Counted from the first letter of the stretch, positions 7,513 to 13,986 are shown. The stretch: 32,894 nt of DNA from an uncultured Oscillospiraceae bacterium (GCA_900763705.1 CAAFLG010000031.1:1-32894); one strand, 5' to 3'. Numbers and translations are program-made. Notes: a model not told the origin generated them from the sequence alone.

Positions 7513-8595
7513 ATGAAGGCATTTTATCGCGAAAACAAAGGACTGCACCGCTGGCTTTTTGCCTGCGGCGCGGTCCTTGTGCTCTTTTATCTGCTGCGCG
7601 CGAGCCGCGCGGCGGCGAACTTCTGGGTCTGCCGCGTGTCGCTGCCCTTTGAGCAGCTTTGCGGCCGGGCCTGCGCGGCGCTGCCGTTCTCGGTGGCGGA
7701 GCTTTTGTATGTGCTCGCGGCGGTCACGGCGGTCGTCCTGCTCGTGCGGATGGCGCGCTATCTCGTCAAGTCTAGGCGCAAGGGGCGCGCCGCGTACCGC
7801 TGTGTGCTCTTCGTGCTCGACTTATCGCTCACGGTCTACGCCGCATTTTCGCTCCTCTGGGGCGTCAACTACTGCGCGGACGATTTCTGCGACTTGAGCG
7901 GTCTTTCGCCCGAGCCTGTCGCCTACGAGGATCTGCTGCGCGTCACGCGCCGCTTTGCAAACCGCCTGACGCTCGCTTCCAGGGAGGTCGCGCGCGACGA
8001 GGACGGCCTTTTTTCTGCGGACCGGCAGGAGATCCTCGACTACGCCGGCCAGGTCTACGACTGCCTCTATGACGAGTTCCCCTTCCTCGACCTGCCCGAT
8101 CATGCGCCCAAGGGCATCTTCTGCTCGAAGATCATGAGCGCGATGAACTTCACGGGCTTCTACTTCCCGTTTACGGGCGAGTCGAACGTCAACATGGACT
8201 CGCCCGCGATGCTGCTCGCCTCGACCTGCGCGCACGAGCTTGCCCACCAGCGCGGCATCGCCTCCGAGCAGCAATGCAACTTTCTCGCCGTTCTCGCCTG
8301 CACGCGCTGCGACGATGCAGCTTACAACTACTCGGGCTGGCTGCTCGGCTACATCCACCTCTCCAACGCCCTCTACCGCGCCGACCACGAGGCGTGGCAG
8401 GAGGTGCGCGACAGCCTGCCCGCCGAGGTGCTTGCAGACCTTCGCTGCAACAGCGCCTACTGGTCGCATTATCGCGGCCTGACCGCGGCCTTCACCCAGT
8501 CGCTCAACGACAAAATGATCAAGACCTACGGCGATTCGCTCGGCACGCAAAGCTACGGCGCGGTCGTCGACCTGCTCGTGGCGTACTACGGCTGA
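7513..8595 (+). CDS. DUF3810 family membrane protein with an HExxH motif
   Basis: A 360-residue protein. The N-terminal third has three hydrophobic helices (about 14-31, 61-80, 96-117); the remainder is probably extracytoplasmic. A metallopeptidase-like HELAHQRG lies at 241-248, with Glu252 after it as a possible third zinc ligand (HExxH...E). The family is DUF3810, of unproven function; zinc peptidase activity is inference from the motif. The ATG at 7513 has AAGGA about 11 bases upstream and sits 7 bases after the preceding stop; an earlier in-frame start at 7438 overlaps the AI-2E gene and would add a low-complexity basic leader. Confidence 0.8.
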   Translation: MKAFYRENKGLHRWLFACGAVLVLFYLLRASRAAANFWVCRVSLPFEQLCGRACAALPFSVAELLYVLAAVTAVVLLVRMARYLVKSRRKGRAAYRCVLFVLDLSLTVYAAFSLLWGVNYCADDFCDLSGLSPEPVAYEDLLRVTRRFANRLTLASREVARDEDGLFSADRQEILDYAGQVYDCLYDEFPFLDLPDHAPKGIFCSKIMSAMNFTGFYFPFTGESNVNMDSPAMLLASTCAHELAHQRGIASEQQCNFLAVLACTRCDDAAYNYSGWLLGYIHLSNALYRADHEAWQEVRDSLPAEVLADLRCNSAYWSHYRGLTAAFTQSLNDKMIKTYGDSLGTQSYGAVVDLLVAYYG

Positions 8596-8625
8596 CAGCG
8601 GGTGCGCTTTTTCCACTGCTTTCGC

Positions 8626-8654
8626 TTGTCCTTTCCCCTGCCCTGTGCTACAAT
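8626..8654 (+). promoter_or_regulatory. Promoter of pgi
   Basis: TTGTCC (8626-8631), a 17-base spacer and TACAAT (8649-8654), placing the start of transcription near 8661, about 30 bases before the pgi ATG. Confidence 0.75.
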
Positions 8655-8689
8655 GCAGGCAGAAATGATGCTCTACAGGAGGCCTTTTT

Positions 8690-10021
8690 ATGCTGTCTAT
8701 CGATGTATCTCATGCCGCGTCCTTCCTTCCCCTTCCCTATGAAGCGGCGCTGCGCCCTCGCCTTGAGCGCGCGGCGAGCTGGCTGCAGCAGGGCGGCGGA
8801 AAGGGTTCTGACTTCATCGGCTGGGTCACGCTCCCGCGCGACTACGACCGCGAAGAGTACGAGCGCATCCTCGCCGCGGCGAAAACCATTCAGAGCGATT
8901 CCAAGGCGCTCGTCGTCATCGGCATCGGCGGCAGCTATCTCGGCGCGCGCGGCGTGATCGAGTGCCTGTGCTCGCCGAACTACAACCTCAAGAAGAAGTC
9001 CACGCCGAACATCTACTTCATCGGCAACGGTCTCTCCTCCGGCGCGCTCGCCGAGGTGATGGAGCTCATCGGCGAGGATGATTTCTCCGTCAACGTCATC
9101 TCCAAGTCCGGCACGACGACCGAGCCTGCCGTCGCCTTCCGCTTCTTCCGCGAAAAGCTCGAGAAGAAGTACGGCAAGGCGGGCGCTGCCAAGCGCATCT
9201 ACGCAACGACCGACGCGCACAAGGGCGCGCTCAAGTCCCTCGCCGATCAGGAGGGATACGAGACCTTCGTCGTGCCCGACAACATCGGTGGACGCTACAG
9301 CGTGCTCACGGCCGTGGGCCTTCTCCCCATCGCCGTTGCGGGCGTCGACCTCACTGCGCTCATGGGCGGCGCACAGGAGATGATGGCACTCTGCGCGCGC
9401 AATGACTTTGATAACCCCGCCTGGCAGTACGCCGCCATGCGTTATGAACTCTACCGCCAGGGCAAAAAAATCGAGCTGCTGGCCTGCTTCGAGCCGGCCT
9501 TCCGCTTCATGGCCGAGTGGTGGAAGCAGCTCTACGGCGAGAGCGAGGGCAAGGAGGAAAAGGGCCTCTTCCCCGCGAGCGTCGATTTCACCGCCGACCT
9601 TCACTCCATGGGCCAGTACATCCAGCAGGGCGAGCGCACGCTGATCGAAACCGTTGTTCGCTTCACCCCCTCGGAAAAGCAGATGATCGTCCCCTTCGAC
9701 GAGGCGAACGGCGACGGGCTCAACTTCCTCGCCGGCAGGCCCATGGCGTTTCTCAATCGTCAGGCCATGGACGGTACGCTCCTTGCCCATGTGGAGGGCG
9801 GCGTGCCGAACATCATTTTGAACCTCGGCGAGAACAACGCACGCACCATGGGTCAGCTCATCTACTTCTTTGAGTATGCCTGCGGGCTGAGCGGCTACCT
9901 TCTCGGCGTGAATCCCTTCGACCAGCCGGGCGTGGAGGCCTATAAGAAAAATATGTTCGCTCTGCTCGGCAAGCCCGGCTACGAAGACCACGGCGAGACG
10001 CTCAAGGCACGCCTGAAGTAA
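8690..10021 (+). CDS. pgi: Glucose-6-phosphate isomerase
   Basis: A 443-residue cytosolic enzyme interconverting glucose-6-phosphate and fructose-6-phosphate in glycolysis and gluconeogenesis. Visible signatures: GIGGSYLGA (78-86), the sugar-phosphate-binding SKSGTTTEPA (139-148), HSMGQYIQQGER around residue 305, and the C-terminal NPFDQPGVEAYK. The length is that of the shorter Firmicutes-type enzyme (about 450 residues) rather than the 550-residue proteobacterial form. AGGAGG (8677-8682) precedes the ATG. It has its own promoter and appears monocistronic. Confidence 0.97.
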   Translation: MLSIDVSHAASFLPLPYEAALRPRLERAASWLQQGGGKGSDFIGWVTLPRDYDREEYERILAAAKTIQSDSKALVVIGIGGSYLGARGVIECLCSPNYNLKKKSTPNIYFIGNGLSSGALAEVMELIGEDDFSVNVISKSGTTTEPAVAFRFFREKLEKKYGKAGAAKRIYATTDAHKGALKSLADQEGYETFVVPDNIGGRYSVLTAVGLLPIAVAGVDLTALMGGAQEMMALCARNDFDNPAWQYAAMRYELYRQGKKIELLACFEPAFRFMAEWWKQLYGESEGKEEKGLFPASVDFTADLHSMGQYIQQGERTLIETVVRFTPSEKQMIVPFDEANGDGLNFLAGRPMAFLNRQAMDGTLLAHVEGGVPNIILNLGENNARTMGQLIYFFEYACGLSGYLLGVNPFDQPGVEAYKKNMFALLGKPGYEDHGETLKARLK

Positions 10022-10059
10022 AAATCTTCTTGAACAAAGTTGAAACTTTTGATTGAGCA

Positions 10060-10088
10060 TTGCAAAATCGTTTCATTTATGCTATGCT
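10060..10088 (+). promoter_or_regulatory. Promoter of the small P-loop protein gene
   Basis: TTGCAA (10060-10065), a 17-base spacer and TATGCT (10083-10088). Downstream in the leader lies a GC-rich hairpin, CCCCGC (10109-10114) with GCGGGG (10122-10127), ending just before the ribosome site. Confidence 0.7.
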
Positions 10089-10150
10089 GATTCCACCAAG
10101 AGACCATCCCCCGCAAAAGAGGCGGGGAGCTATTGAAAGGAGTGATTTCT

Positions 10151-10561
10151 ATGGTCAGACTCATCATGGGTGAAAAGGGTACCGGTAAGACCAAGAAGCT
10201 GATCGAAATGATCAACGCCACTGCGCAGGAGGATAACGGCAGCGTTGTTTGCGTCGAAGCGAAGTCTACCATGACCTTTGACCTGCACTATCACGTTCGT
10301 CTGATCTCTGCCTACGAATACGACCTGTCCAACTACGAGGCCCTGCGCGGCTTCCTGTTCGGTCTGTATGCGGGCAATTACGATATTTCCCACATCTTCA
10401 TCGATAACCTCTTCAAGATCACCGGCGGCGAGTGCAACCAGGCGGCCGACGATTTCCTCAACGAGCTCGATCGTTTCAGCAACGCCACGGGCGTCAAGTT
10501 CACGATCTCCGTCTCCGGCGACCCCGCCCTCGCCACCGACGGTATGCAGAAGTATCTGTAA
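10151..10561 (+). CDS. Small P-loop NTPase-like protein, function unknown
   Basis: A 136-residue protein with a Walker A loop near its start (GEKGTGKT, residues 7-14) and a Walker B-like strand HIFIDNLFKI near residue 80, so it should bind a nucleoside triphosphate. It is too short for a full AAA+ or RecA fold. Similar short proteins occur in clostridia, sometimes auto-named as twitching-motility PilT proteins; no pilus genes are near, so that name is not supported. The ATG at 10151 with AAAGGAG is preferred over a TTG at 10133. It has its own promoter, a hairpin leader and a terminator, so it is a standalone, probably well-expressed unit. Confidence 0.75.
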   Translation: MVRLIMGEKGTGKTKKLIEMINATAQEDNGSVVCVEAKSTMTFDLHYHVRLISAYEYDLSNYEALRGFLFGLYAGNYDISHIFIDNLFKITGGECNQAADDFLNELDRFSNATGVKFTISVSGDPALATDGMQKYL

Positions 10562-10586
10562 GGTTTACTTAGGCTACTAATAAAAG

Positions 10587-10621
10587 GGACCTTCTCTCAA
10601 TGCGAGAGAGGGTTCTTTTTT
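10587..10621 (+). terminator. Terminator of the P-loop protein gene
   Basis: Arms 10587-10598 and 10604-10615 form a 12-bp stem (with G-T wobbles) around AATGC, followed by a T-run (10616-10621). Flanking A and T runs extend the stem. Repeat copy A begins immediately after the T-run. Confidence 0.85.
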
Positions 10622-10971
10622 ATTCCCCCCTTGCAAGGGGGGGCGGAGGGATTGCAGCGCGCTGCGCTGCATGAGTTAGTGCAGCACTTTGCGCTGCTGC
10701 CAGAAAAAGGGGGTATTCTCTTTCCGAAGAGAATACCCCCTTTTGAACCCCCAGAGAAAGGCAAGGGGTCTTGCCCCTTGACCCCGCACATTGCAGGCTT
10801 TGGGCTTGAAGGACTGCACGCGCTGCGCAGTGGAGGTACGGTGTACGTGGCTTCGCCACGAGCCACTGCGTTTCGATACATCTATCAACCGCGCGCACTC
10901 CGTAGCGCGCGAGTGACGCTCACTCGGCGGCAGACTGCCTGCGTACCGGCGGCATTGCTTCGCTCGCCGCC
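10622..10971 (+). repeat. Hairpin-rich interspersed repeat, copy A
   Basis: About 350 bp without a credible gene. From its left end: an ATTCCCCCCTT...AGGGGGG palindrome, GC-rich CTGC/GCAG hairpins, the 18-bp hairpin at 10705-10744, an AAGGGGTC/GACCCCTT-type palindrome near 10760-10785, and a 183-bp core (10789-10971) holding several small stem-loops such as CGTGGC-TTC-GCCACG and GCGCGC...GCGCGC. The core recurs in inverted orientation at 12081-12264 with, by eye, about 90% identity, and the left end matches the far end of copy B. Open frames here are artefacts of the repeat. Confidence 0.85.
10705..10744. repeat. Perfect 18-bp stem-loop inside repeat copy A
   Basis: Arms 10705-10722 and 10727-10744 are perfectly complementary (AAAAGGGGGTATTCTCTT and its complement) around a TCCG tetraloop. 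The same GGGG-TAT-CTC stem theme recurs at 12287-12329 and 17374-17413. It could act as a terminator in either direction, as T or A runs flank both arms. Confidence 0.85.
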
Positions 10972-11013
10972 TTTTGATGGGTAATGCGTGGACGGCGCGG
11001 CATTGCTTCTATT

Positions 11014-11208
11014 TTAGTCTTCCGCTGAACTTCCATTACCGATTGGTTCATCGGGAATGATGTCGTGTGCGATGACCTGCTCTTCTGCGTCTAACAAGGC
11101 TTTTTGCATAACTTCTCTAGCAAGAATACCCTTCCCCTCGTCATAAAGGTCGATGGCCTCGCTCATGCTGCGCACCATGGCGTGATAAAGGTTTCGATAA
11201 GTTGTCAT
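11014..11208 (-). CDS. Small acidic helical protein, paralogue of the 11841-11993 product
   Basis: A 64-residue hypothetical protein. It aligns without gaps over 46 residues with the 50-residue protein encoded at 11841-11993, sharing Met1, Tyr4, Tyr8, Ala18, Ala30, Glu32, Ala37, the Ala-Glu-Glu at 41-43 and Ile46. It is predicted to be two amphipathic helices with an acidic tail, soluble, and without a known catalytic motif. AAGGAG precedes the ATG at 11208. It is transcribed divergently from the ribbon-helix-helix gene from a near-consensus promoter (TTGACA 11279-11284, 17 bases, TATACT 11256-11261). Function unknown; a partner of the neighbouring regulator is possible. Confidence 0.7.
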   Translation of the reverse strand: MTTYRNLYHAMVRSMSEAIDLYDEGKGILAREVMQKALLDAEEQVIAHDIIPDEPIGNGSSAED

Positions 11209-11225
11209 TTAATTTTCTCCTTTTA

Positions 11226-11284
11226 TGCGTCACTGTTGCGTCACTTTTTCTTTTCAGTATAATTTGACGCTAAACTTTTGTCAA
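11226..11284. promoter_or_regulatory. Overlapping divergent promoters with repeated GCGTCA sites
   Basis: Plus promoter toward the ribbon-helix-helix gene: TTGCGT (11236-11241), 16 bases, TATAAT (11258-11263). Minus promoter toward the 64-residue gene: TTGACA (11279-11284), 17 bases, TATACT (11256-11261). The two -10 boxes overlap. GCGTCA occurs at 11227-11232 and 11238-11243, eleven bases apart on the same DNA face, and inverted at 11265-11270. This is a likely operator for the adjacent ribbon-helix-helix protein (inference). Confidence 0.75.
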
Positions 11285-11307
11285 TACTTCGTCACGGAGG
11301 TTGGCAA

Positions 11308-11487
11308 ATGGATTCAAAGAGTCGTTACACTTTGCGCACTGATCCGGTATTGCTGGAAAAGCTGGGATATATTGCTGAATATGAAGGGCGCACCAAAAAT
11401 CGTGAATTGGAACAGATGATTAAACGCCGTATTGCAGCTTTCGAACAAGAGCATGGCGAAATCCCTATAGAAGAAAACGACCTCTGA
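11308..11487 (+). CDS. Arc-like ribbon-helix-helix DNA-binding protein
   Basis: A 59-residue protein with the Arc/MetJ/CopG ribbon-helix-helix pattern: an N-terminal strand RYTLRTDP (6-13), helix 1 LLEKLGYIAEYEG, and helix 2 starting RTKNRELEQMIKRRIAAFEQEHG. Such proteins dimerise through the strand and insert it into the major groove. GGAGG (11296-11300) fixes the ATG at 11308; an earlier TTG at 11278 lies inside the promoter. The divergent promoter region carries repeated GCGTCA motifs suited to dimer arrays. Inference: it autoregulates and controls the 64-residue gene. An antitoxin role is possible, but no toxin-like partner is recognised. Confidence 0.8.
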   Translation: MDSKSRYTLRTDPVLLEKLGYIAEYEGRTKNRELEQMIKRRIAAFEQEHGEIPIEENDL

Positions 11488-11499
11488 CGCGGTCGTTTT
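11474..11499. terminator. Bidirectional terminator shared by two convergent regulator genes
   Basis: AAAACGACC (11474-11482) pairs with GGTCGTTTT (11491-11499) around TCTGACGC, with T-runs outside both arms. It contains the ribbon-helix-helix stop codon and abuts the XRE stop at 11499, so both convergent transcripts end in it. Confidence 0.8.
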
Positions 11500-11723
11500 T
11501 ATATAAATAGGTCATCGTAGCTTTTTCCGAGGGCCTGACAGAGCGCTTTCATCTCATCCGGATAAATATGGCGCTGTCCGACCTCGATTTTAGCGAGGGC
11601 GCTTCGTGTCAGATCACAGCCGAGCACTTGCAGCTTTGCCGCGAGCTGTTCCTGCGTCAAGCGGCTTTCCTTCCGAAGCTGCGCGAGATGCGCGCCGAGA
11701 CGTTTTGAATATTCGTAGTCCAA
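11499..11723 (-). CDS. Small XRE-family regulator
   Basis: A 74-residue protein that is essentially one XRE helix-turn-helix domain: LGAHLAQLRKESRLTQEQLAAKLQ, then DLTRSALAKIEVGQRHIYPDEMKALCQALG, ending with YDDLF as in many short phage-type repressors. The start is taken as TTG at 11723 because AGGAGG (plus positions 11732-11737) lies exactly eight bases upstream; a more distant TTG at 11777 lacks a ribosome site and would run into the promoter region. It is divergent from the 50-residue gene, with a 31-base palindrome between them as probable operator. Confidence 0.8.
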   Translation of the reverse strand: MDYEYSKRLGAHLAQLRKESRLTQEQLAAKLQVLGCDLTRSALAKIEVGQRHIYPDEMKALCQALGKSYDDLFI

Positions 11724-11761
11724 GCCCAACACCTCCTGTGCTGATTTCGCACATTTCGGTA

Positions 11762-11814
11762 TTGAGTTTATCCGCAAAGGTCATTATAATTGCACTATAT
11801 CAGTGCAATTATAA
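11762..11814 (+). promoter_or_regulatory. Promoter overlapped by a 31-base palindromic operator
   Basis: TTGAGT (11762-11767), a 17-base spacer and TATAAT (11785-11790) drive the 50-residue gene. A perfect inverted repeat, TTATAATTGCAC (11784-11795) and GTGCAATTATAA (11803-11814) with a 7-base centre, covers the -10 and the start of transcription, the expected place for repression. The adjacent XRE protein is the obvious candidate binder. Confidence 0.75.
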
Positions 11815-11840
11815 ATTTTTCTCGAAGAAAGGAGAAGACC

Positions 11841-11993
11841 ATGGAAGAATATAAGAAGATGTACTTGCTTTTGTTCAACGCCATTACGGACGCTTTGGAA
11901 CAAATGGAACAACAAAATTACGGCTCTGCGAAGGAAACCCTTATCGCCGCCCAACAGCAAGCGGAAGAAATCTATATCACAGCAGGGAACTAA
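11841..11993 (+). CDS. Small acidic helical protein, paralogue of the 11014-11208 product
   Basis: A 50-residue hypothetical protein whose pattern (M..Y..MY......A...A.........AKE...A...AEE..I) matches the 64-residue protein across the island. It is Gln/Glu-rich, soluble and predicted to be two helices. AAAGGAG (11828-11834) precedes the ATG. Similar very short proteins appear beside XRE genes in clostridial accessory DNA, but no function is known to me. It is controlled by the promoter and 31-base palindrome at 11762-11814. No terminator is clear downstream before repeat copy B. Confidence 0.7.
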   Translation: MEEYKKMYLLLFNAITDALEQMEQQNYGSAKETLIAAQQQAEEIYITAGN

Positions 11994-12080
11994 AAAGCAG
12001 AAGCCCCGCGCGCGGCGAGCAACGCAATGCCGCGATTTCCCTCGTAGATGCCTCCTCGAATCAGCACCATCTCCCCGATC

Positions 12081-12388
12081 GGCGGCGAGCGAAGCAATGC
12101 CGCCGGTACGCACCACAGTCTGCCGCCAGACTACCGTCACTCGCGCGCTACGGAGTGCGCGCGGTTGCAACTAGTAACGAAACGCAGTGGCTCGTGGCGA
12201 AGCCACGTACACCGCACCTACACTGCGCAGCGCGTGCAGTCCTTCAAGCCCTAAACTGCCAATGTAAATTTTCTCTGGGTTGGTCTAAGGGAGGGGTATC
12301 TCTTTTCAAAAAAGAGATATCCCTCCCTTGTCCGTGCAGCGCCAGCAGGCGCTGCCATTCCCCCCCACCCCCCTCGTAAGGGGGGAAT
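12081..12388 (-). repeat. Hairpin-rich interspersed repeat, copy B (inverted relative to copy A)
   Basis: About 308 bp. Reading the minus strand it repeats copy A in order: left end ATTCCCCCCTT...AGGGGGG (12388 downward), GCAGCGC hairpins, a 20-bp stem (12287-12306 with 12310-12329, one wobble), and the conserved core (12081-12264) with the CGTGGC-TTC-GCCACG and GCGCGC stem-loops. Differences from copy A cluster in loops and in the spacer beside the long hairpin, as expected if stems are maintained. The stretch 11994-12080 holds no recognisable gene. Confidence 0.85.
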
Positions 12389-12413
12389 CAAAAGGGATAC
12401 CCTCTTCAGGGCG

Positions 12414-12444
12414 CAAAAAAAGAGCCGTCCCATCGGACGACTCT
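12414..12444 (-). terminator. Terminator of rpsT
   Basis: AGAGCCGTCC (12421-12430) pairs with GGACGACTCT (12435-12444, one wobble) around CATC. On the minus strand the stem is followed by seven T (plus-strand A-run 12414-12420). Confidence 0.9.
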
Positions 12445-12458
12445 CATTTTTTGCTCGA

Positions 12459-12722
12459 TTAGCCAATGTGGTTGAGCTTCAGGGTCATCGCGCTCTTCTT
12501 GTGCGCGGCGTTATTCTTGTGAAGAATACCCTTTGCAGCAGCCTTGTCGACAGACTTCACTGCGACCTTGTAAGCGCTCTCGGCCTCGGTGCGATTGCCT
12601 TCAGCGGCAGCCGCCTCGAACTTCTTGAGTGCGGTCCTCAGTGCAGACTTGTCGGCCTTGTTGCGCTCGTTACGCGCGCTGGAAACGAGAACGCGCTTCT
12701 TGGCAGACTTGATATTCGGCAA
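12459..12722 (-). CDS. rpsT: 30S ribosomal protein S20
   Basis: An 87-residue basic helical protein of the small ribosomal subunit, binding 16S rRNA. It begins PNIKSAKKRV after the initiator, the family signature, and ends with HKNNAAHKKSAMTLKLNHIG. The start is a TTG at 12722: GGAGGAGG lies eight bases upstream and the family normally reads M-PNIKSAKKR. A GTG at 12731 in the same frame would overlap the ribosome site. A weak start codon on a highly expressed gene may be part of autogenous translational control, known for S20 in E. coli, which uses UUG. It is monocistronic, with its own promoter and terminator. Confidence 0.95.
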   Translation of the reverse strand: MPNIKSAKKRVLVSSARNERNKADKSALRTALKKFEAAAAEGNRTEAESAYKVAVKSVDKAAAKGILHKNNAAHKKSAMTLKLNHIG

Positions 12723-12785
12723 ACCAAACACCTCCTCCGGTTGGAATTCGCTCCGGCAGACAAAAAATCCACCGTGCAGAATGGT

Positions 12786-12814
12786 ATTTTAACAAAGAAT
12801 GCAAGAAATTGCAA
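12786..12814 (-). promoter_or_regulatory. Promoter of rpsT
   Basis: Minus strand TTGCAA (12809-12814), a 17-base spacer and TAAAAT (12786-12791). The leader to the TTG start is about 55 bases. Confidence 0.75.
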
Positions 12815-12843
12815 GCATGTTTTTGAAATTTTCCGATTTTTTT

Positions 12844-12872
12844 GCATGACACAAAACTTTGTGGCAACAATA
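12844..12872 (+). promoter_or_regulatory. Candidate forespore (sigma-F/G-type) promoter of gpr
   Basis: GCATG (12844-12848) and GGCAACAATA (12863-12872), 14 bases apart, fit the GHATR-like -35 and the GGNRANAHTR-like -10 known for forespore sigma factors in Bacillus. The spacing is about one base shorter than usual. No sigma-A-like promoter is evident between it and gpr. Confidence 0.5.
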
Positions 12873-12912
12873 AGGGAGAAAAACAAGATTTAGTGAAAGA
12901 AGGCGATCATTC

Positions 12913-13800
12913 ATGCTCATTCGACGCACGGACCTAGCGCTGGAGGCGCACGAGCTCTGGCGAAGCGGGCAGAAAACGCGGCGTCTTGCGGGGCTCGACA
13001 GCCGCAGCGTTTTTCGCCGCGGCTGCCGCGTGACGAGCGTCACGGTGCAAAGCGAGGAAGCCGCCCGCGCGCTCGGCAAGCCCTGCGGGCGCTATGTGAC
13101 GCTCGACCTCTCTCCCCTTCTGAGCGGCGCGGAGGACACTGTCGGCCGCGCCGCGCGCGCCGTGGGCGCGGAGCTCAAGGCGCTGCTCGGCGAAAAGAGC
13201 CGCAGCGTGCTCGTCGCGGGGCTCGGCAACGCGCAGATGACGCCCGACGCCATCGGCCCGAAGAGCACGGATCACATCCTCGTCACGCGGCACTTGGGGG
13301 AAACCCCGGTCTTCTCCGCGCTCGCGGCCGTCAGCGTGCTCACGCCGGGCGTGCTTGGCCGCACGGGCATCGAGTCGCTCGATCTCGTGCGCGGCGCGGT
13401 GCGGGCGGTACAGCCCGATGCGCTCATCGTCATCGACGCGCTCGCCTCCCGCTCGCTCTCCCGCCTCTGCACGACCATCCAGCTCTCCGATACCGGTATC
13501 GTGCCGGGCAGCGGCGTGGGCAATCACCGCTGCGCGCTGGACGAGAAGACCGTCGGCGTGCCGGTCTTTGCCATCGGCGTTCCCACGGTGGTCGACGCGG
13601 CCACCTTGACGCTCGATGTGCTCGAGGACGCGGGAAAACCGGGCGTCGATCCCGCCGCCCTGCGCGGACACGAGACGGTCATGGTCACCACGCGCGACAT
13701 CGACGCGCAGATCGATCTGCTCGCGCGCGTCGTCGGCTACGGCATCGATCTTGCCCTCCAGCCGCTCACCTTTGCCGAAGTCAGCGCGCTGCTGGGCTGA
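12913..13800 (+). CDS. gpr: Germination protease (GPR endopeptidase)
   Basis: A 295-residue aspartic-type protease (family A25) that degrades small acid-soluble spore proteins at germination; made in the forespore as a zymogen. Conserved blocks: GLGNAQMTPDAIGP (103-116) and LIVIDALASRS (171-181), whose Asp112 and Asp175 correspond by position to the two aspartates implicated in B. megaterium GPR, then TGIVPGSGVGNHR (194-206). It is somewhat shorter than Bacillus GPR (about 370), mostly at the N-terminus. GAAGG precedes the ATG at 12913. Its presence argues that the organism sporulates. spoIIP, a frequent neighbour, is not here. Confidence 0.93.
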   Translation: MLIRRTDLALEAHELWRSGQKTRRLAGLDSRSVFRRGCRVTSVTVQSEEAARALGKPCGRYVTLDLSPLLSGAEDTVGRAARAVGAELKALLGEKSRSVLVAGLGNAQMTPDAIGPKSTDHILVTRHLGETPVFSALAAVSVLTPGVLGRTGIESLDLVRGAVRAVQPDALIVIDALASRSLSRLCTTIQLSDTGIVPGSGVGNHRCALDEKTVGVPVFAIGVPTVVDAATLTLDVLEDAGKPGVDPAALRGHETVMVTTRDIDAQIDLLARVVGYGIDLALQPLTFAEVSALLG

Positions 13801-13945
13801 AAGAGAAGCTTTTCCACAGGCAATTCATAATTTGTTTACAAGCGATTCAAACTTTAGCCAAGATTGACTGTTATCTTAATACTTGCAAAGGGGAACTCCC
13901 CCCGATGTGATTTTCTCCCTCCTAAAAATACACACACAACACAGC

Positions 13946-13977
13946 AAAAAGCCCTCGCCTTGCGGCGGGGGCTTTTT
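13946..13977. terminator. Bidirectional terminator between gpr and nadE
   Basis: AAAAAGCCCTCGCC (13946-13959) pairs with GGCGGGGGCTTTTT (13964-13977, one wobble) around TTGC. T-runs on both strands serve the convergent gpr and nadE transcripts. The 145 bases between gpr and this hairpin show no gene. Confidence 0.9.
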
Positions 13978-13986
13978 GTGGTTTTT

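Noticed and set aside
10151..10561. PilT/twitching-motility identity of the small P-loop protein
   Set aside because: It is less than half the length of PilT, lacks Asp and His boxes, and no pilus genes are nearby.
10631..10984. Several 90-120 codon open frames inside the repeat copies
   Set aside because: Frames exist on both strands across hairpin DNA, differ between copies A and B, and lack ribosome sites.
12722..12731. GTG at 12731 as the rpsT start
   Set aside because: It overlaps the ribosome site and would add three residues before the conserved PNIKSAKKR start; TTG at 12722 has ideal spacing.
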